From positions 1 to 64,000 of the forward strand of contig JAHDXL010000007.1 of assembly GCA_023382935.1 (NCBI GenBank): a DNA stretch of 64,000 bases, given 5' to 3'. Shown here one piece after another: positions 1-8,754 of the stretch. The notes beneath the pieces were generated by a model. It was not told the origin of the DNA, searched no databases, and was given only the letters and a program-made list of their open reading frames with translations. This DNA comes from Phycisphaerales bacterium. Lineage in GTDB: Bacteria; Planctomycetota; Phycisphaerae; Phycisphaerales; UBA1924. The number at the start of each line of letters is the position of its first letter. Positions within the stretch are counted from its first letter, which is position 1. Made by a program: the position numbers and the translations under genes.

Positions 1-531
1 AACCGCAACGCCTGGGACGCCTGCGGCAACGTCGGCGGCACGCCCGGCTGCGTGATGCGGTCGGACATTCTGCGCCTGGAGATCCTGGCCCGCTTCGGAG
101 GGGTCTATCTCGACACCGACGTGAAGCCGATCCGCCCGCTCGACGAGATGTGCCCGCCCGAAGTCCGAGCGTGGGCTGCCTGCGAACAACTCGACATCGT
201 GTCCAACGCGGCGATGGGGTTCCCGCCCAACCACCCGGCGATGTGGCACGCGGTGGCGATGATCGAACAGTCGTTCTTCGAGCGCCGGTACGTTGGCGAT
301 CAGGCCGGTCCGGGGCTGATTGCTCGGGTGGTCACAAAGTACGACGATGTGGCGCTGTACCCGCCCGCGTACTTCCACCCGACCGTCGGAGAGTCGAAGT
401 CGAATCCGGACGCGCCGAGGTTCCTCATGGGCGCACACCTCTTCGCCGGCACCTGGGTGGAAGAGAACCGGTCACAACACCGCTCCCTATGGACCGCAAA
501 TCGACAGCGCTCCCGTGAGCCGATCGCGTGA
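1..531 (+). CDS. DXD-motif sugar transferase, 5' end outside window
   Basis: The reading frame is open from the first base, so the gene starts to the left; a GTG at 52 is the first possible start inside the window but is probably internal. The stretch SDILRLEILARFGGVYLDTD followed by V-K-P-I is the hallmark of the glycosyltransferase family with a DXD sugar-binding motif (Gly_transf_sug, GT32-like): an Arg-rich approach helix, then GG-Y-D-x-D that binds the nucleotide-sugar through a metal ion. Such enzymes transfer a sugar to a polysaccharide or lipid acceptor, usually at the cytoplasmic membrane. The donor and acceptor cannot be read from the sequence. The 3' end runs through a 13-bp tandem duplication that contains the stop codon, so the last residues may be recent. 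No partner gene is visible downstream on this strand. Confidence 0.75.
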   Translation, partial: NRNAWDACGNVGGTPGCVMRSDILRLEILARFGGVYLDTDVKPIRPLDEMCPPEVRAWAACEQLDIVSNAAMGFPPNHPAMWHAVAMIEQSFFERRYVGDQAGPGLIARVVTKYDDVALYPPAYFHPTVGESKSNPDAPRFLMGAHLFAGTWVEENRSQHRSLWTANRQRSREPIA

Positions 532-539
532 GCCGATCG
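514..539. repeat. 13-bp perfect tandem duplication over a stop codon
   Basis: The unit CGTGAGCCGATCG occurs twice in direct succession (514-526 and 527-539). The stop codon of the sugar-transferase gene lies inside the array. Because 13 is not a multiple of three, gain or loss of one copy would change the frame at the end of the protein. The gap from 540 to 691 shows no further gene. Confidence 0.8.
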
Positions 540-691
540 GTTGACTGCCAGACGCCGATAGACTTGTCCGCAATACGGCCCAGTTTTCGGTTCAGACCGA
601 GTTTGGGGTATTCAGCCGAGGTCAAGAAACGACCGATATTCATCCGGTGAACTTTCGGGCGTCCTGCCCGTATACACTCTTCTGGCCGTCC

Positions 692-1144
692 ATGACCCAA
701 CAATCGATCCAACGCCTGATTGCAATCCTGTGTCTCGTGGCCTTCGGCCTCGGGCAGACGGTGTTCGCGTCGATGGGTGTTCGGTGCACGGACGCTTCGG
801 GCAACACCCGAATTGAGTACGCCTGCATCAAGTCTTCCCAAGGCGAGTGTCTGACGCCATGCACAGAACCCGGTGTGCATGCGACCGATGAAGACCACGA
901 AGGGGACCCAGCGACCCCGACGCCCTGCGAAGACGAACCCCTTGGTTCGCAATTGTCGGCCGCGAAAGTGCTTCCCTCGAATGGGGCACTTGAACCGGTC
1001 TTCGCTGCGATCGCGGTAGCGTTCCTCTGGGATCAGTGGTCCTTTGCGGTCGAATTGCCCGTGCGGTGCGCTCGGCCTGCGCCGGATCGAGATCGACCGC
1101 CGGACTCACTGACGCGATTGCGGTCTGTGATCCTCATCGTGTAG
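692..1144 (+). CDS. small secreted protein, first gene of the metal-efflux cluster
   Basis: The ATG at 692 gives 150 residues beginning with a clean signal peptide (basic MTQQSIQRLI, then a hydrophobic run ending in VFA). A GTG at 647 would only add a charged extension in front of it. The mature part has several cysteines (two pairs within residues 30-60) and acidic, His-containing sequence (ATDEDHEGD). The C-terminus is proline- and arginine-rich and ends RLRSVILIV, a tail seen in small proteins that open CzcCBA-type operons in diverse bacteria; that family statement is from memory. The function is unknown; a periplasmic metal-handling role is inferred only from position and composition. The next gene starts 248 bases downstream. 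The stretch between (1145-1392) shows no recognisable gene. Confidence 0.6.
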   Translation: MTQQSIQRLIAILCLVAFGLGQTVFASMGVRCTDASGNTRIEYACIKSSQGECLTPCTEPGVHATDEDHEGDPATPTPCEDEPLGSQLSAAKVLPSNGALEPVFAAIAVAFLWDQWSFAVELPVRCARPAPDRDRPPDSLTRLRSVILIV

Positions 1145-1392
1145 CTGTGTTTCGGATCGATCGCCTGTCAACGCTTCAAGCGTGAAGGTGATCGTGTTGT
1201 CATTGCGCACCGGCCTAAGCGGCCCTGGTACCGCGTGACGATCGCATCCGCATCGCCACCCATCTCGCCAATCCAGTTCTCGTGACCCCAGCGGTCAGGC
1301 CACGCTCGGAATCGCTGCGATTCCAAACGCGACGCGGACGCCTGCGGGCGAGGGCGTTCCCGGTCCATCCAGCAGTAGCCCGAGGTCCAAAC

Positions 1393-2871
1393 ATGAACCC
1401 TAAGACCCTGCGAATCCCATCGTCATCCGCATCCCGCGTCGCCGCTCCTTTGGGACTGGTCATTACTCTCGCGGTATTCACTGGCTGTCAGTCCACGCCC
1501 CGAGCAGACGTTGATGCTGCTCGGAGTGCAGGGGAGGCCACCGGACTCTCCGCCCAGATCGAGTTCATCGCCGTTGGACCCGACGGCGGACCTCTCGACG
1601 AACCTGACGCGGCGGGAACCGTGCTCACGATGGCCGATGCCCTACGACGGGCTGTCACCACCGATCCCGGACTGCAGGCGGCGATGGCAAGAGTCCGCAT
1701 TGCCCTCGCCGACGCGGACCAGTCCAGGCTGCTCCCGAATCCAGTGCTGAACGTGGTGCTCCGTTGGGGGCCTGGGAAACCGCAGATTGAAGCGTCGTTA
1801 GCGCAGGACTTTGTGCAGGCGCTGCAAATTCCTCGACGTTCCAGCGCGGCCGACAACCGGCTGCGGCAGGCCGCGGCGGACGCTGTGACAGTGGCGATCG
1901 ACGTTGCGAGCGAGGTACAAGAGCGGTACGCGACGGCGCAGGCGTCGGCTGAGGTCGTGCCCTTGCTCCGCGACCGCATGGTGCTCCTCGAGCGATTGAC
2001 GGCGGTGGCCAAGTCCAGGCTCGATGCGGGCGAGGGGACGCGCAGCGACCTCGTCACCCTTCAATCCCAGCGGGTCGAACTGCAGGTGGAGATCGACCAA
2101 GCGGTGCTTTCTGAGCGGGAGGAACGCCTTCGGCTGGCACGCCTCATCGGCGAGCCTTCTTCGGCCGCATCGTGGTCGCTCGACGCATGGACCGCGCCGG
2201 GCAACGACCTTCAGCCAGAATCTCGCTGGGTTGACGCGGCGCTGTTACGCCGTCCGGAGATTCAGGCAGTCGCATGGAAGCTACGGGCGCTCGGTGATGA
2301 TGAAGCGATTGCCCGTCTACTTCCGTGGGAGGGAGCGAGCGTCGGCGTCGATGCTCAACGCGACGACAAGTGGTTTGCAGGACCGTCGGTATCCACACCG
2401 CTCCCCATCTTCGATATGGGCCAAGCCAAGAGGGCACGGGTCACCGCCGAGCAGTTGGAAGCGAGGCACGAACTGACGCTGACGCGCCGAAAGGTCGTGG
2501 AGGACGTTCGCGTCGCCTACCAGACCATGACCGCGAGTAACGCCAACCTCGCACGCATCCGTGACGAGTTGATCCCGCTCCAGCAGCAGCGCCGGACCCT
2601 CGCCGAAGACGCCTACCGAGCGGGACAGAGCGATGTCACCGCCCTGTTCCTAGCCGAACAGGACCTTCGGCTTACCCAGGCCAAAGCCATCGAGGTCGAG
2701 CGGCAGGCCGTAACTGCGTTCGTTCGTCTGCAGCGAGCCGTCGGCGGACCTGGCGTTGCATCGCCGCTGATGGCCGCTCCCACCTCAGCCATCCCAATCC
2801 AATCCGACGCGGCGGCTGGACGCACGAGTGCTTCGCCGCTCTCAGCCCTGCCCACGGTGTCGAACCGCTAA
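1393..2871 (+). CDS. czcC: outer-membrane efflux channel, TolC/CzcC family
   Basis: From the ATG at 1393 the product has 492 residues. It starts with a lipoprotein signal whose lipobox ends TGC at Cys32. Two long helical repeats follow (approximately residues 75-270 and 285-460), rich in Ala, Arg, Glu and Gln, as in outer-membrane efflux proteins. Recognisable family pieces are the 'ALADADQSRLLPNPVL' segment and 'SRLDAGEGTRSDLVTL', with their counterparts in the second half ('AYRAGQSDVTALF'). As a trimer it would form the exit duct through the outer membrane for the CzcB-CzcA pump encoded next. The open frame extends up to 1282, but the extension is Arg-rich and precedes a good signal peptide, so it was not used. 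The adaptor gene follows with about 50 bases between them. Confidence 0.9.
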   Translation: MNPKTLRIPSSSASRVAAPLGLVITLAVFTGCQSTPRADVDAARSAGEATGLSAQIEFIAVGPDGGPLDEPDAAGTVLTMADALRRAVTTDPGLQAAMARVRIALADADQSRLLPNPVLNVVLRWGPGKPQIEASLAQDFVQALQIPRRSSAADNRLRQAAADAVTVAIDVASEVQERYATAQASAEVVPLLRDRMVLLERLTAVAKSRLDAGEGTRSDLVTLQSQRVELQVEIDQAVLSEREERLRLARLIGEPSSAASWSLDAWTAPGNDLQPESRWVDAALLRRPEIQAVAWKLRALGDDEAIARLLPWEGASVGVDAQRDDKWFAGPSVSTPLPIFDMGQAKRARVTAEQLEARHELTLTRRKVVEDVRVAYQTMTASNANLARIRDELIPLQQQRRTLAEDAYRAGQSDVTALFLAEQDLRLTQAKAIEVERQAVTAFVRLQRAVGGPGVASPLMAAPTSAIPIQSDAAAGRTSASPLSALPTVSNR

Positions 2872-2920
2872 TACCGCCCGCCGCATCCCCCACAACAGCA
2901 CTCCAGACATGAGATCACCC

Positions 2921-4255
2921 ATGAACAACGCTCGAATGAATCGTCCACTTCTGACTCGACTCCATCTCCCGGCGATTGCCGCCGCAGTCATGACTTTGAC
3001 CCTGCTCGCCGGGTGCAAGAAGCACACCGAGGGTGATGGGCACGACCACGGCTCCAAACCACCGGCAAAGGCCGACGAGCACGCGGGTCACGACCACGGG
3101 TTGGAAGGTGGCGGCGCTGAAGGTCACGCCGACGAGGTCAAGCTCACCGCCGAAGCGATCGAGCGCTACGGGGTAAAGGTGCAGCCAGCGCAGCTTTGGG
3201 CGCTCAAGCCGACCTTCGTCGCGCCGGCCCGCGTTGGCTTCAACACTGAAGCGATGGCGCACGTTGGCTCCCCGCTGCGCGGCCGTGCGGTCGAGCTCAA
3301 GGTCCGCTTGGGCGACACTGTCAAGCGTGGAGATGCCCTGCTCGTGGTCGAAAGCCCGGAGCTCGGCGAGGCGCAGAACGACTTCTTCCAGAAGCGAATC
3401 GTCGCTCAGTCCGCATCACCCGCCGTGGACCTCGCCAGAGTTGCATGGGAGCGTGCAAAGGCACTACTCGAACAGTCCCAGGGCATTTCACTTACCGAAG
3501 TGCAAAAGCGCGAGGCGGAGTACAAGGCCGCGGTGGCTTCGCAGCGTGCGGCGGAAGCCGCTGTTGTCGGCTCGGAGAATCGCCTGCACCTGCTCGGCAT
3601 GTCTCAGGCATCGGTGGAAGTGCTCGCCAAGACCGGCGAGATATCGCCCAGATACACGGTGCATGCGCCGATCGACGGTCAGGTGGTGCAGCGTGAGGTT
3701 ACGTTGGGCGAACTGGTCAGCCCCGATCGCGAGGCGCTCCTGGTGCTGGCGGATACCAGCACGCTCTGGGTCCTGGCCGATGTCCCCGAGGCCCGGCTTC
3801 ATGAGATCGCCGTCGGGGCCAAGTCGTGGGTGACGGTCGGAACGACCGGTGCCCGGCGCTTCGAAGGGCAGGTCGCGTTCGTGGCCCCGCTGGTCGACGC
3901 CGCGACGCGGACCGCTCAAGTACGCATCGAGGTGCCCGCTGGCGCATTGACCCTCAAGCCGGGCATGTTCGCGCAGGTCGAGATCGTCGCAATCGACTCT
4001 GCCAATCCGGAGGCCGCGCCGATGGTGGCAGTCCCTGACGAGGCGGTGCAGACGGTCGAGGGCGGCCCGGCGGTCTTCGTCCCTGTGAAAGGCGAGCCCA
4101 ACACGTTTGCCAAGCGGGCGGTCACGGTCGGCCCCGCCGTCGGCGGGCTTGTGCCCATTCTCGGAGGGTTGGTCGAGGGCGAGGAGTTTGTGGTTGCTGG
4201 AACATTCATTCTGAAGGCTGAATTGGGCAAGGGCAGCGCGGCCCATGAGCACTGA
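2921..4255 (+). CDS. czcB: RND efflux periplasmic adaptor, CzcB-like, His-rich
   Basis: The membrane-fusion protein of a tripartite heavy-metal efflux pump, joining the inner-membrane pump (CzcA) to the outer-membrane channel (CzcC). From ATG 2921 (ATG 2909 is also possible) there is a lipoprotein signal with Cys32 in LLAGC. A His/Asp/Glu-rich metal-binding segment follows (about residues 35-70, with HGSK-flanked HDH clusters). Next come the barrel-sandwich/lipoyl halves ('VGSPLRGRAVELKVRLGDTV'), a helical hairpin with QRAAEAAV, the second lipoyl half ('YTVHAPIDGQVVQREVTLGE'), and a beta-barrel plus membrane-proximal domain ending about residue 435. The N-terminal His cluster points to a divalent metal (Zn, Co, Cd, Ni or Cu) rather than organic drugs; which one cannot be read. 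czcA starts 35 bases downstream. Confidence 0.92.
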   Translation: MNNARMNRPLLTRLHLPAIAAAVMTLTLLAGCKKHTEGDGHDHGSKPPAKADEHAGHDHGLEGGGAEGHADEVKLTAEAIERYGVKVQPAQLWALKPTFVAPARVGFNTEAMAHVGSPLRGRAVELKVRLGDTVKRGDALLVVESPELGEAQNDFFQKRIVAQSASPAVDLARVAWERAKALLEQSQGISLTEVQKREAEYKAAVASQRAAEAAVVGSENRLHLLGMSQASVEVLAKTGEISPRYTVHAPIDGQVVQREVTLGELVSPDREALLVLADTSTLWVLADVPEARLHEIAVGAKSWVTVGTTGARRFEGQVAFVAPLVDAATRTAQVRIEVPAGALTLKPGMFAQVEIVAIDSANPEAAPMVAVPDEAVQTVEGGPAVFVPVKGEPNTFAKRAVTVGPAVGGLVPILGGLVEGEEFVVAGTFILKAELGKGSAAHEH

Positions 4256-4290
4256 GCCATTCAACCGCATCTCATTAAGGAACCCCTGCC

Positions 4291-7200
4291 ATGCTTGAAT
4301 CCATCCTTCATTTCTCCATCAAGAACCGCTGGCTTGTACTGCTACTGACCGTGATGGTCGGAGCGTTGGGCGTGTACTCGCTCAAGAGGCTTCCGATCGA
4401 CGCGGTGCCCGACATCACCAACAACCAGGTGCAGATCAACGCCGTCGCGTCCAGCCTCTCGCCCATCGAGGTCGAGAAACAGGTGACGTTCACCATCGAG
4501 AACGCACTGGCCGGCATTCCCGGCCTTCAATCAACGCGCTCGCTCTCGCGGAACGGCTTCGCGCAGATCACCGCTGTCTTCGAGGATGATGTCAACATCT
4601 ACTTTGCCCGCCAGCAGGTCAGCGAACGCCTCGGCGAAGCCAAGGAGTCGCTCCCGCCGGGTGTCGAACCGGTCATGGGACCGATTGCCACGGGACTGGG
4701 CGAGATCTACATGTACACCGTCGAGTATGAGAAGCCGCACGGCAAGGGAGCCGCCTTTGCGCCGGGCAAGCCCGGCTGGCAGCGTGAGGGCGTGTACCTG
4801 ACACCCGAGGGACGCACGCTCACGAACGATCTGGAACTAGCCTCCTATCTCCGTGAGGTTCAAGACTGGATCATCCGGCCGCAGCTCAAGGGCGTGAAGG
4901 ACGTCGCGGGCGTGGAGGCAATTGGCGGGTACGTCAAGCAGTACCACATCCAGCCCGATCCGATGAAGCTCGTCTCCTACGGCCTGTCTTTCGCCGAAGT
5001 GATCGACGCCATCGAGAAGAACAACATCTCTACTGGCGCTGGGTACGTCGAGCATAAAGGCGAGAGCTACCTGGTGCGGGCTACGGGCCGGATCGAGAAG
5101 CCCGAGCAGATCGCCGAGATCGTGGTGGCGTCGCGCGGGGGCGTGCCCATCCGCGTCAAGGACATCGTCCAAGACGGAGGCGGAGGGATCGGAATCGGCC
5201 GCGAACTCCGCACGGGCTCGGCCAGCGAGAACGGTGAGGAAGTGGTCGTCGCCACGACGATCATGCTGCTCGGTGCCAACAGCCGCACCGTTGCCGCCAG
5301 CGTCGACGCGAAGATGGCGGAGGTGCAGCGATCGCTCCCGCCGGGGATCAACGCCAAGACCGTGCTCAACCGGACGAAGCTGGTCGACGCCACCATCGCC
5401 ACGGTGCAGAAGAACCTGCTCGAAGGCGCGGTGCTGGTCATCGTGGTGCTCCTACTCCTCCTGGGCAACGTCCGTGCAGCGCTCATCTGCGCCCTGGCAA
5501 TCCCGCTCTCCATGCTGATGACCGCGACCGGCATGGTCAAGGGCAACGTTAGCGGCAACCTCATGTCGCTGGGTGCGATCGACTTCGGGTTGATTGTCGA
5601 CGGCGCGGTCATCATCGTCGAGAACTGCTTGAGACGACTCGGCGAAGCTCAGCACCACAAGGGCCGCCTGCTCACGCTGCAGGAACGCCTGCACGAGGTC
5701 ATGGTGGCCGCCAAGGAGATGATCCAGCCATCGGTCTACGGACAGGCGATCATTGTGACGGTGTACTTCCCCATCCTGGCGTTGACCGGGGTCGAGGGCA
5801 AAATGTTCCAGCCGATGGCGCTCACCGTCATTTTCGCGCTGGTCGCGGCGTTCATCCTCTCGCTGACGTTCGTTCCGGCGATGGTCGCCATCCTCATCAC
5901 CGGCAAGGTCACGGAGAAGGACATGTTCCTGATCCGCTGGGCCAAGGCCGCGTATGAGCCGGTGCTCAAGAAGGCCGTGCAGTTCCGCTGGCCCGTCGCC
6001 GGCGCGGCGGTTCTGGCGTTCGCCGCGTCCGCGATCCTCTTCGCGCGACTCGGACAGGAGTTCGTTCCCACGCTCGACGAGAAGGACGTCGCGATGCACG
6101 CTATGCGCATTCCTTCGACGGGGATCACCCAGTCGCAGGCTATGCAGTTCGATGTGGAACGCGCCGTCTCGTCGATCCCCGAGGTCGCGTTCATCTACTC
6201 CAAGACCGGGACTGCCGAGATGGCGACAGATCCGATGCCGCCCAACGTCTCCGATACGTTCATCATCTTCAAGGACAAGAGCCAGTGGCGCAGCGAGGCG
6301 GAACTGGACCGGCTCATCGCTGAGAAGCAGGCAGCGATGGAGAAGATGGGCGCGCACGCGGGCGGGCATGATGAGCACGGCGGCGAGGCCGGAGGGCATG
6401 AAGAAGAGGCCGAACTGAAGATCGAGGGCCATAAGGGCAAGCTCATCCAGTTGATTCAGCTCACCGTGGCCGCTGTGCCCGGCAACAACTACGAGTTCAC
6501 GCAGCCCATCCAGATGCGATTCAACGAGCTCATCTCGGGAGTTCGCGGAGATGTGGCGGTCAAGGTCTACGGCGACGACTTTGACTCGATGGAGAAGACA
6601 GCCCAGCAGGTGCTCGCGGTGCTCCAGGGCATCCCCGGTGCGGCCGACGCCAAAGCCGAACAGACCGAGGGGCTGCCGGTCATGACGGTGGACATCGACC
6701 GCGCCGCGATCGCCCGCTACGGCCTCTCCGTGCACGATGTCCAGGAGGTCGTCGCGGTCGCCATGGGCGGACGTGAGGCCGGTCAGGTGTTTGAAGGGGA
6801 TCGCCGCTTCGATCTGGTCGTTCGACTTCCCGATGCACTCCGCGGCAAGATCGACACGCTCGGGCGGCTTCCGATCCCGCTTCCGAAAGTGATCGACGAA
6901 CGACAAGCCGTGCGTCTTGTGAGTGCGAACGGCGGCACCGGTCTGGGCGCGCCGATCGACGAGATGGGCTTCGTCCCGCTGGGCAACGTTGCCAAGATCG
7001 ATGTTGCTGAAGGCACCAACCAGATCAGCCGCGAGAACGGCAAGCGACGAATTGTGGTGCAGTGCAACGTGCGCGGCCGAGACCTAGGTTCGTTCGTCGA
7101 AGAAGCCCAGTTGAAGATGGCTTCGGTCCAGCTGCCCGCGGGCCAGTGGCTTGTCTGGGGCGGGCAGTTTGAGAACCTCGTTGCAGCCAAGCAGCGACTC

Positions 7201-7863
7201 ACGGTCGTGGTGCCGATCTGCTTCTTCCTGATCTTCCTCCTGCTCTTTTCAACGTTCAAGAGCGTCAAGTACGCGCTGCTGGTCTTCAGCGCCGTGCCGC
7301 TGGGCCTGACAGGCGGCATCGTCGCGCTCTGGCTACGCGATATGCCATTCTCCATCTCCGCAGCCGTGGGGTTCATCGCTCTCTCGGGCGTGGCCGTTCT
7401 CAACGGGCTCGTGATGGTGTCGTTCATCAACCAGTTGCGACGCGAGGGGCTCGGGCGCGACGCGGCGATCCTCCGAGGCTGCATCGTGCGGCTGAGGCCG
7501 GTGCTCATGACGGCGATGGTGGCATCGCTGGGCTTCGTACCGATGGCGCTCGCGCACGGCACCGGTGCCGAGGTACAAAAGCCGTTGGCAACAGTCGTCA
7601 TCGGCGGCCTGATTTCCAGCACGCTCTTGACGCTCGTTGTGCTCCCGGCGCTCTATCGCATCTTCACTGGACGAGAGCCCGGCGGCCAACTCGTCACGGC
7701 GGAACAGCCGTGGGAGAAACCCGAGACTGGACCGCTGGAAGTGAAGTCCACATACGCCGTCCCTGCGGCGACCAGTTCCACTGACGCTCCCACGCCCGCG
7801 GCGAGTTCTGCGGCCCAGCCCGACAACCCGGGGCGCGCAGCGCCAAGTGGCCCCGATCACTGA
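4291..7863 (+). CDS. czcA: heavy-metal RND pump, CzcA family
   Basis: An inner-membrane proton/metal antiporter of 1190 residues, somewhat longer than most CzcA proteins (about 1040-1070). The family features are clear: the N-terminal helix with the RLPIDAVPDITNNQVQIN segment, periplasmic porter domains, the TM4 motif DFGLIVDGAVIIVEN starting at residue 431 (the heavy-metal RND signature with the essential Asp), a second half with 'NGLVMVSFINQLRREG', and a C-terminal last helix near 'TLVVLPALYRIF'. Two things are extra: a His/Glu-rich insertion at about residues 689-705 in the second periplasmic loop (HAGGHDEHGGEAGGH) and a low-complexity Pro/Ala/Ser tail of about 55 residues. The insertion resembles the His cluster of the neighbouring adaptor and suggests local metal capture. 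It lies in an operon with czcC and czcB. Confidence 0.95.
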   Translation: MLESILHFSIKNRWLVLLLTVMVGALGVYSLKRLPIDAVPDITNNQVQINAVASSLSPIEVEKQVTFTIENALAGIPGLQSTRSLSRNGFAQITAVFEDDVNIYFARQQVSERLGEAKESLPPGVEPVMGPIATGLGEIYMYTVEYEKPHGKGAAFAPGKPGWQREGVYLTPEGRTLTNDLELASYLREVQDWIIRPQLKGVKDVAGVEAIGGYVKQYHIQPDPMKLVSYGLSFAEVIDAIEKNNISTGAGYVEHKGESYLVRATGRIEKPEQIAEIVVASRGGVPIRVKDIVQDGGGGIGIGRELRTGSASENGEEVVVATTIMLLGANSRTVAASVDAKMAEVQRSLPPGINAKTVLNRTKLVDATIATVQKNLLEGAVLVIVVLLLLLGNVRAALICALAIPLSMLMTATGMVKGNVSGNLMSLGAIDFGLIVDGAVIIVENCLRRLGEAQHHKGRLLTLQERLHEVMVAAKEMIQPSVYGQAIIVTVYFPILALTGVEGKMFQPMALTVIFALVAAFILSLTFVPAMVAILITGKVTEKDMFLIRWAKAAYEPVLKKAVQFRWPVAGAAVLAFAASAILFARLGQEFVPTLDEKDVAMHAMRIPSTGITQSQAMQFDVERAVSSIPEVAFIYSKTGTAEMATDPMPPNVSDTFIIFKDKSQWRSEAELDRLIAEKQAAMEKMGAHAGGHDEHGGEAGGHEEEAELKIEGHKGKLIQLIQLTVAAVPGNNYEFTQPIQMRFNELISGVRGDVAVKVYGDDFDSMEKTAQQVLAVLQGIPGAADAKAEQTEGLPVMTVDIDRAAIARYGLSVHDVQEVVAVAMGGREAGQVFEGDRRFDLVVRLPDALRGKIDTLGRLPIPLPKVIDERQAVRLVSANGGTGLGAPIDEMGFVPLGNVAKIDVAEGTNQISRENGKRRIVVQCNVRGRDLGSFVEEAQLKMASVQLPAGQWLVWGGQFENLVAAKQRLTVVVPICFFLIFLLLFSTFKSVKYALLVFSAVPLGLTGGIVALWLRDMPFSISAAVGFIALSGVAVLNGLVMVSFINQLRREGLGRDAAILRGCIVRLRPVLMTAMVASLGFVPMALAHGTGAEVQKPLATVVIGGLISSTLLTLVVLPALYRIFTGREPGGQLVTAEQPWEKPETGPLEVKSTYAVPAATSSTDAPTPAASSAAQPDNPGRAAPSGPDH

Positions 7864-7946
7864 GCCTTTCGGCCTGCATACCCGGCGCGTGCCGGTGCTC
7901 TGTGCAGAACTAAGTGTGTTCCGTGTCCATCAATAGGAGTTCTTCG

Positions 7947-8249
7947 ATGAATCAGCCCGCAGTCTCAACCGTTCGCCGTTCAAAGTCCATGATCGCTGGC
8001 CTCGTCGCCGGCGTTGGTCTCACCGCGCTTGCTGCCGTCATGATGGGTCAGGGCGCTTCGCAGCCTGTCAAGAGCGAGCCGCAGTACTTCGTCACCGCCG
8101 ACGGGGAGGGTGCGCACTTGTGGGTACGTGAAGGCACCGCTCTCCGCGTCGTCGGGCATGGCGAGTGCAAGGAGTGCAAAGCCAAGGGGCATGACGACCA
8201 CAAAGAAGGGGACGGTCACGACCACACGAAGGACGCCCCCAAGAAGTAA
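7947..8249 (+). CDS. small membrane-anchored His- and Cys-containing protein
   Basis: An AGGAG at 7935-7939 fixes the ATG at 7947 (100 residues). The protein has one N-terminal hydrophobic segment (about residues 15-34, IAGLVAGVGLTALAAVMMGQ), so it is exported or anchored. A short globular part of about 45 residues follows, then CKECK and a tail of His, Asp and Lys (HDDHKEGDGHDHTKD). The CxxC plus HDH clusters look like a metal-binding or metal-delivery tail, matching those of the adaptor and pump just upstream. No known family is recognised. It lies between czcA and the lipoprotein gene in the same transcription direction, so a periplasmic metal-chaperone role is an inference from composition and place. 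Confidence 0.65.
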   Translation: MNQPAVSTVRRSKSMIAGLVAGVGLTALAAVMMGQGASQPVKSEPQYFVTADGEGAHLWVREGTALRVVGHGECKECKAKGHDDHKEGDGHDHTKDAPKK

Positions 8250-8310
8250 ACCCTCCGCTTCGCGGCGTGCTCGCGCATGCCCGAAGCATTTCCTGTTCAT
8301 GGAGATCTTA

Positions 8311-8751
8311 ATGCGCCGAGTACTCCCTGTTGTCGCCGTTTCCTTCCTTCTTGCCGGTTGCGCGTCAAATCGTACCGATTTGGTGAAGACTGGCTATCTC
8401 TCCCTCCAACCCACGCTCACCGCTTCACTCTCGCATCCGCCCGAGGTGTACGAGCAAGACGGAGGTCTTGTCGTTGACGGCCGCCTCGACGCTGCGGAGG
8501 CAACAAAGGGCGGCCACGTTGACGTTCAGGTCGTTGGCCCCAATGGACAAGTCGTTTACGACGCATCGGTCAACTACCGCAAGCCTGTGGCCCAGACCCA
8601 AACCGGCCCGAGGGGTTCCTATCGTGGGCCGCGATCGGCGGCAGACAGCCACGCTACCTATTCGGTCCGCTTCCCCGGTTTGCCTCCGGAAGGCTCGGTG
8701 GTCCGAGTCAAATACGATTCCCAGCCGCATCAAGCGGAAGGATCGAAGTAA
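8311..8751 (+). CDS. lipoprotein of the metal-efflux cluster, function unknown
   Basis: A GGAG six bases upstream supports the ATG at 8311 (146 residues); an ATG at 8299 is less well placed. The N-terminus MRRVLPVVAVSFLLAGC is a textbook lipoprotein signal with Cys17. The rest is predicted beta-rich, with a segment 'GGHVDVQVVGPNGQVVYDAS' and 'ATYSVRFPGLPPEGSVVRV' reminiscent of small immunoglobulin-like periplasmic domains. It has no cysteines after the lipid anchor and few histidines, so it is unlikely to store metal itself. Only three bases separate its stop from the GTG start of the P-type ATPase, so the two are probably translationally linked. Confidence 0.65.
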   Translation: MRRVLPVVAVSFLLAGCASNRTDLVKTGYLSLQPTLTASLSHPPEVYEQDGGLVVDGRLDAAEATKGGHVDVQVVGPNGQVVYDASVNYRKPVAQTQTGPRGSYRGPRSAADSHATYSVRFPGLPPEGSVVRVKYDSQPHQAEGSK

Positions 8752-8754
8752 ACC

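Noticed and set aside
5452-6906. Long antisense frame (484 residues) inside the czcA gene
   Set aside because: It is the complementary frame of a well-supported pump gene in GC-rich DNA and has an Arg/Asp/His-biased composition typical of such shadows.
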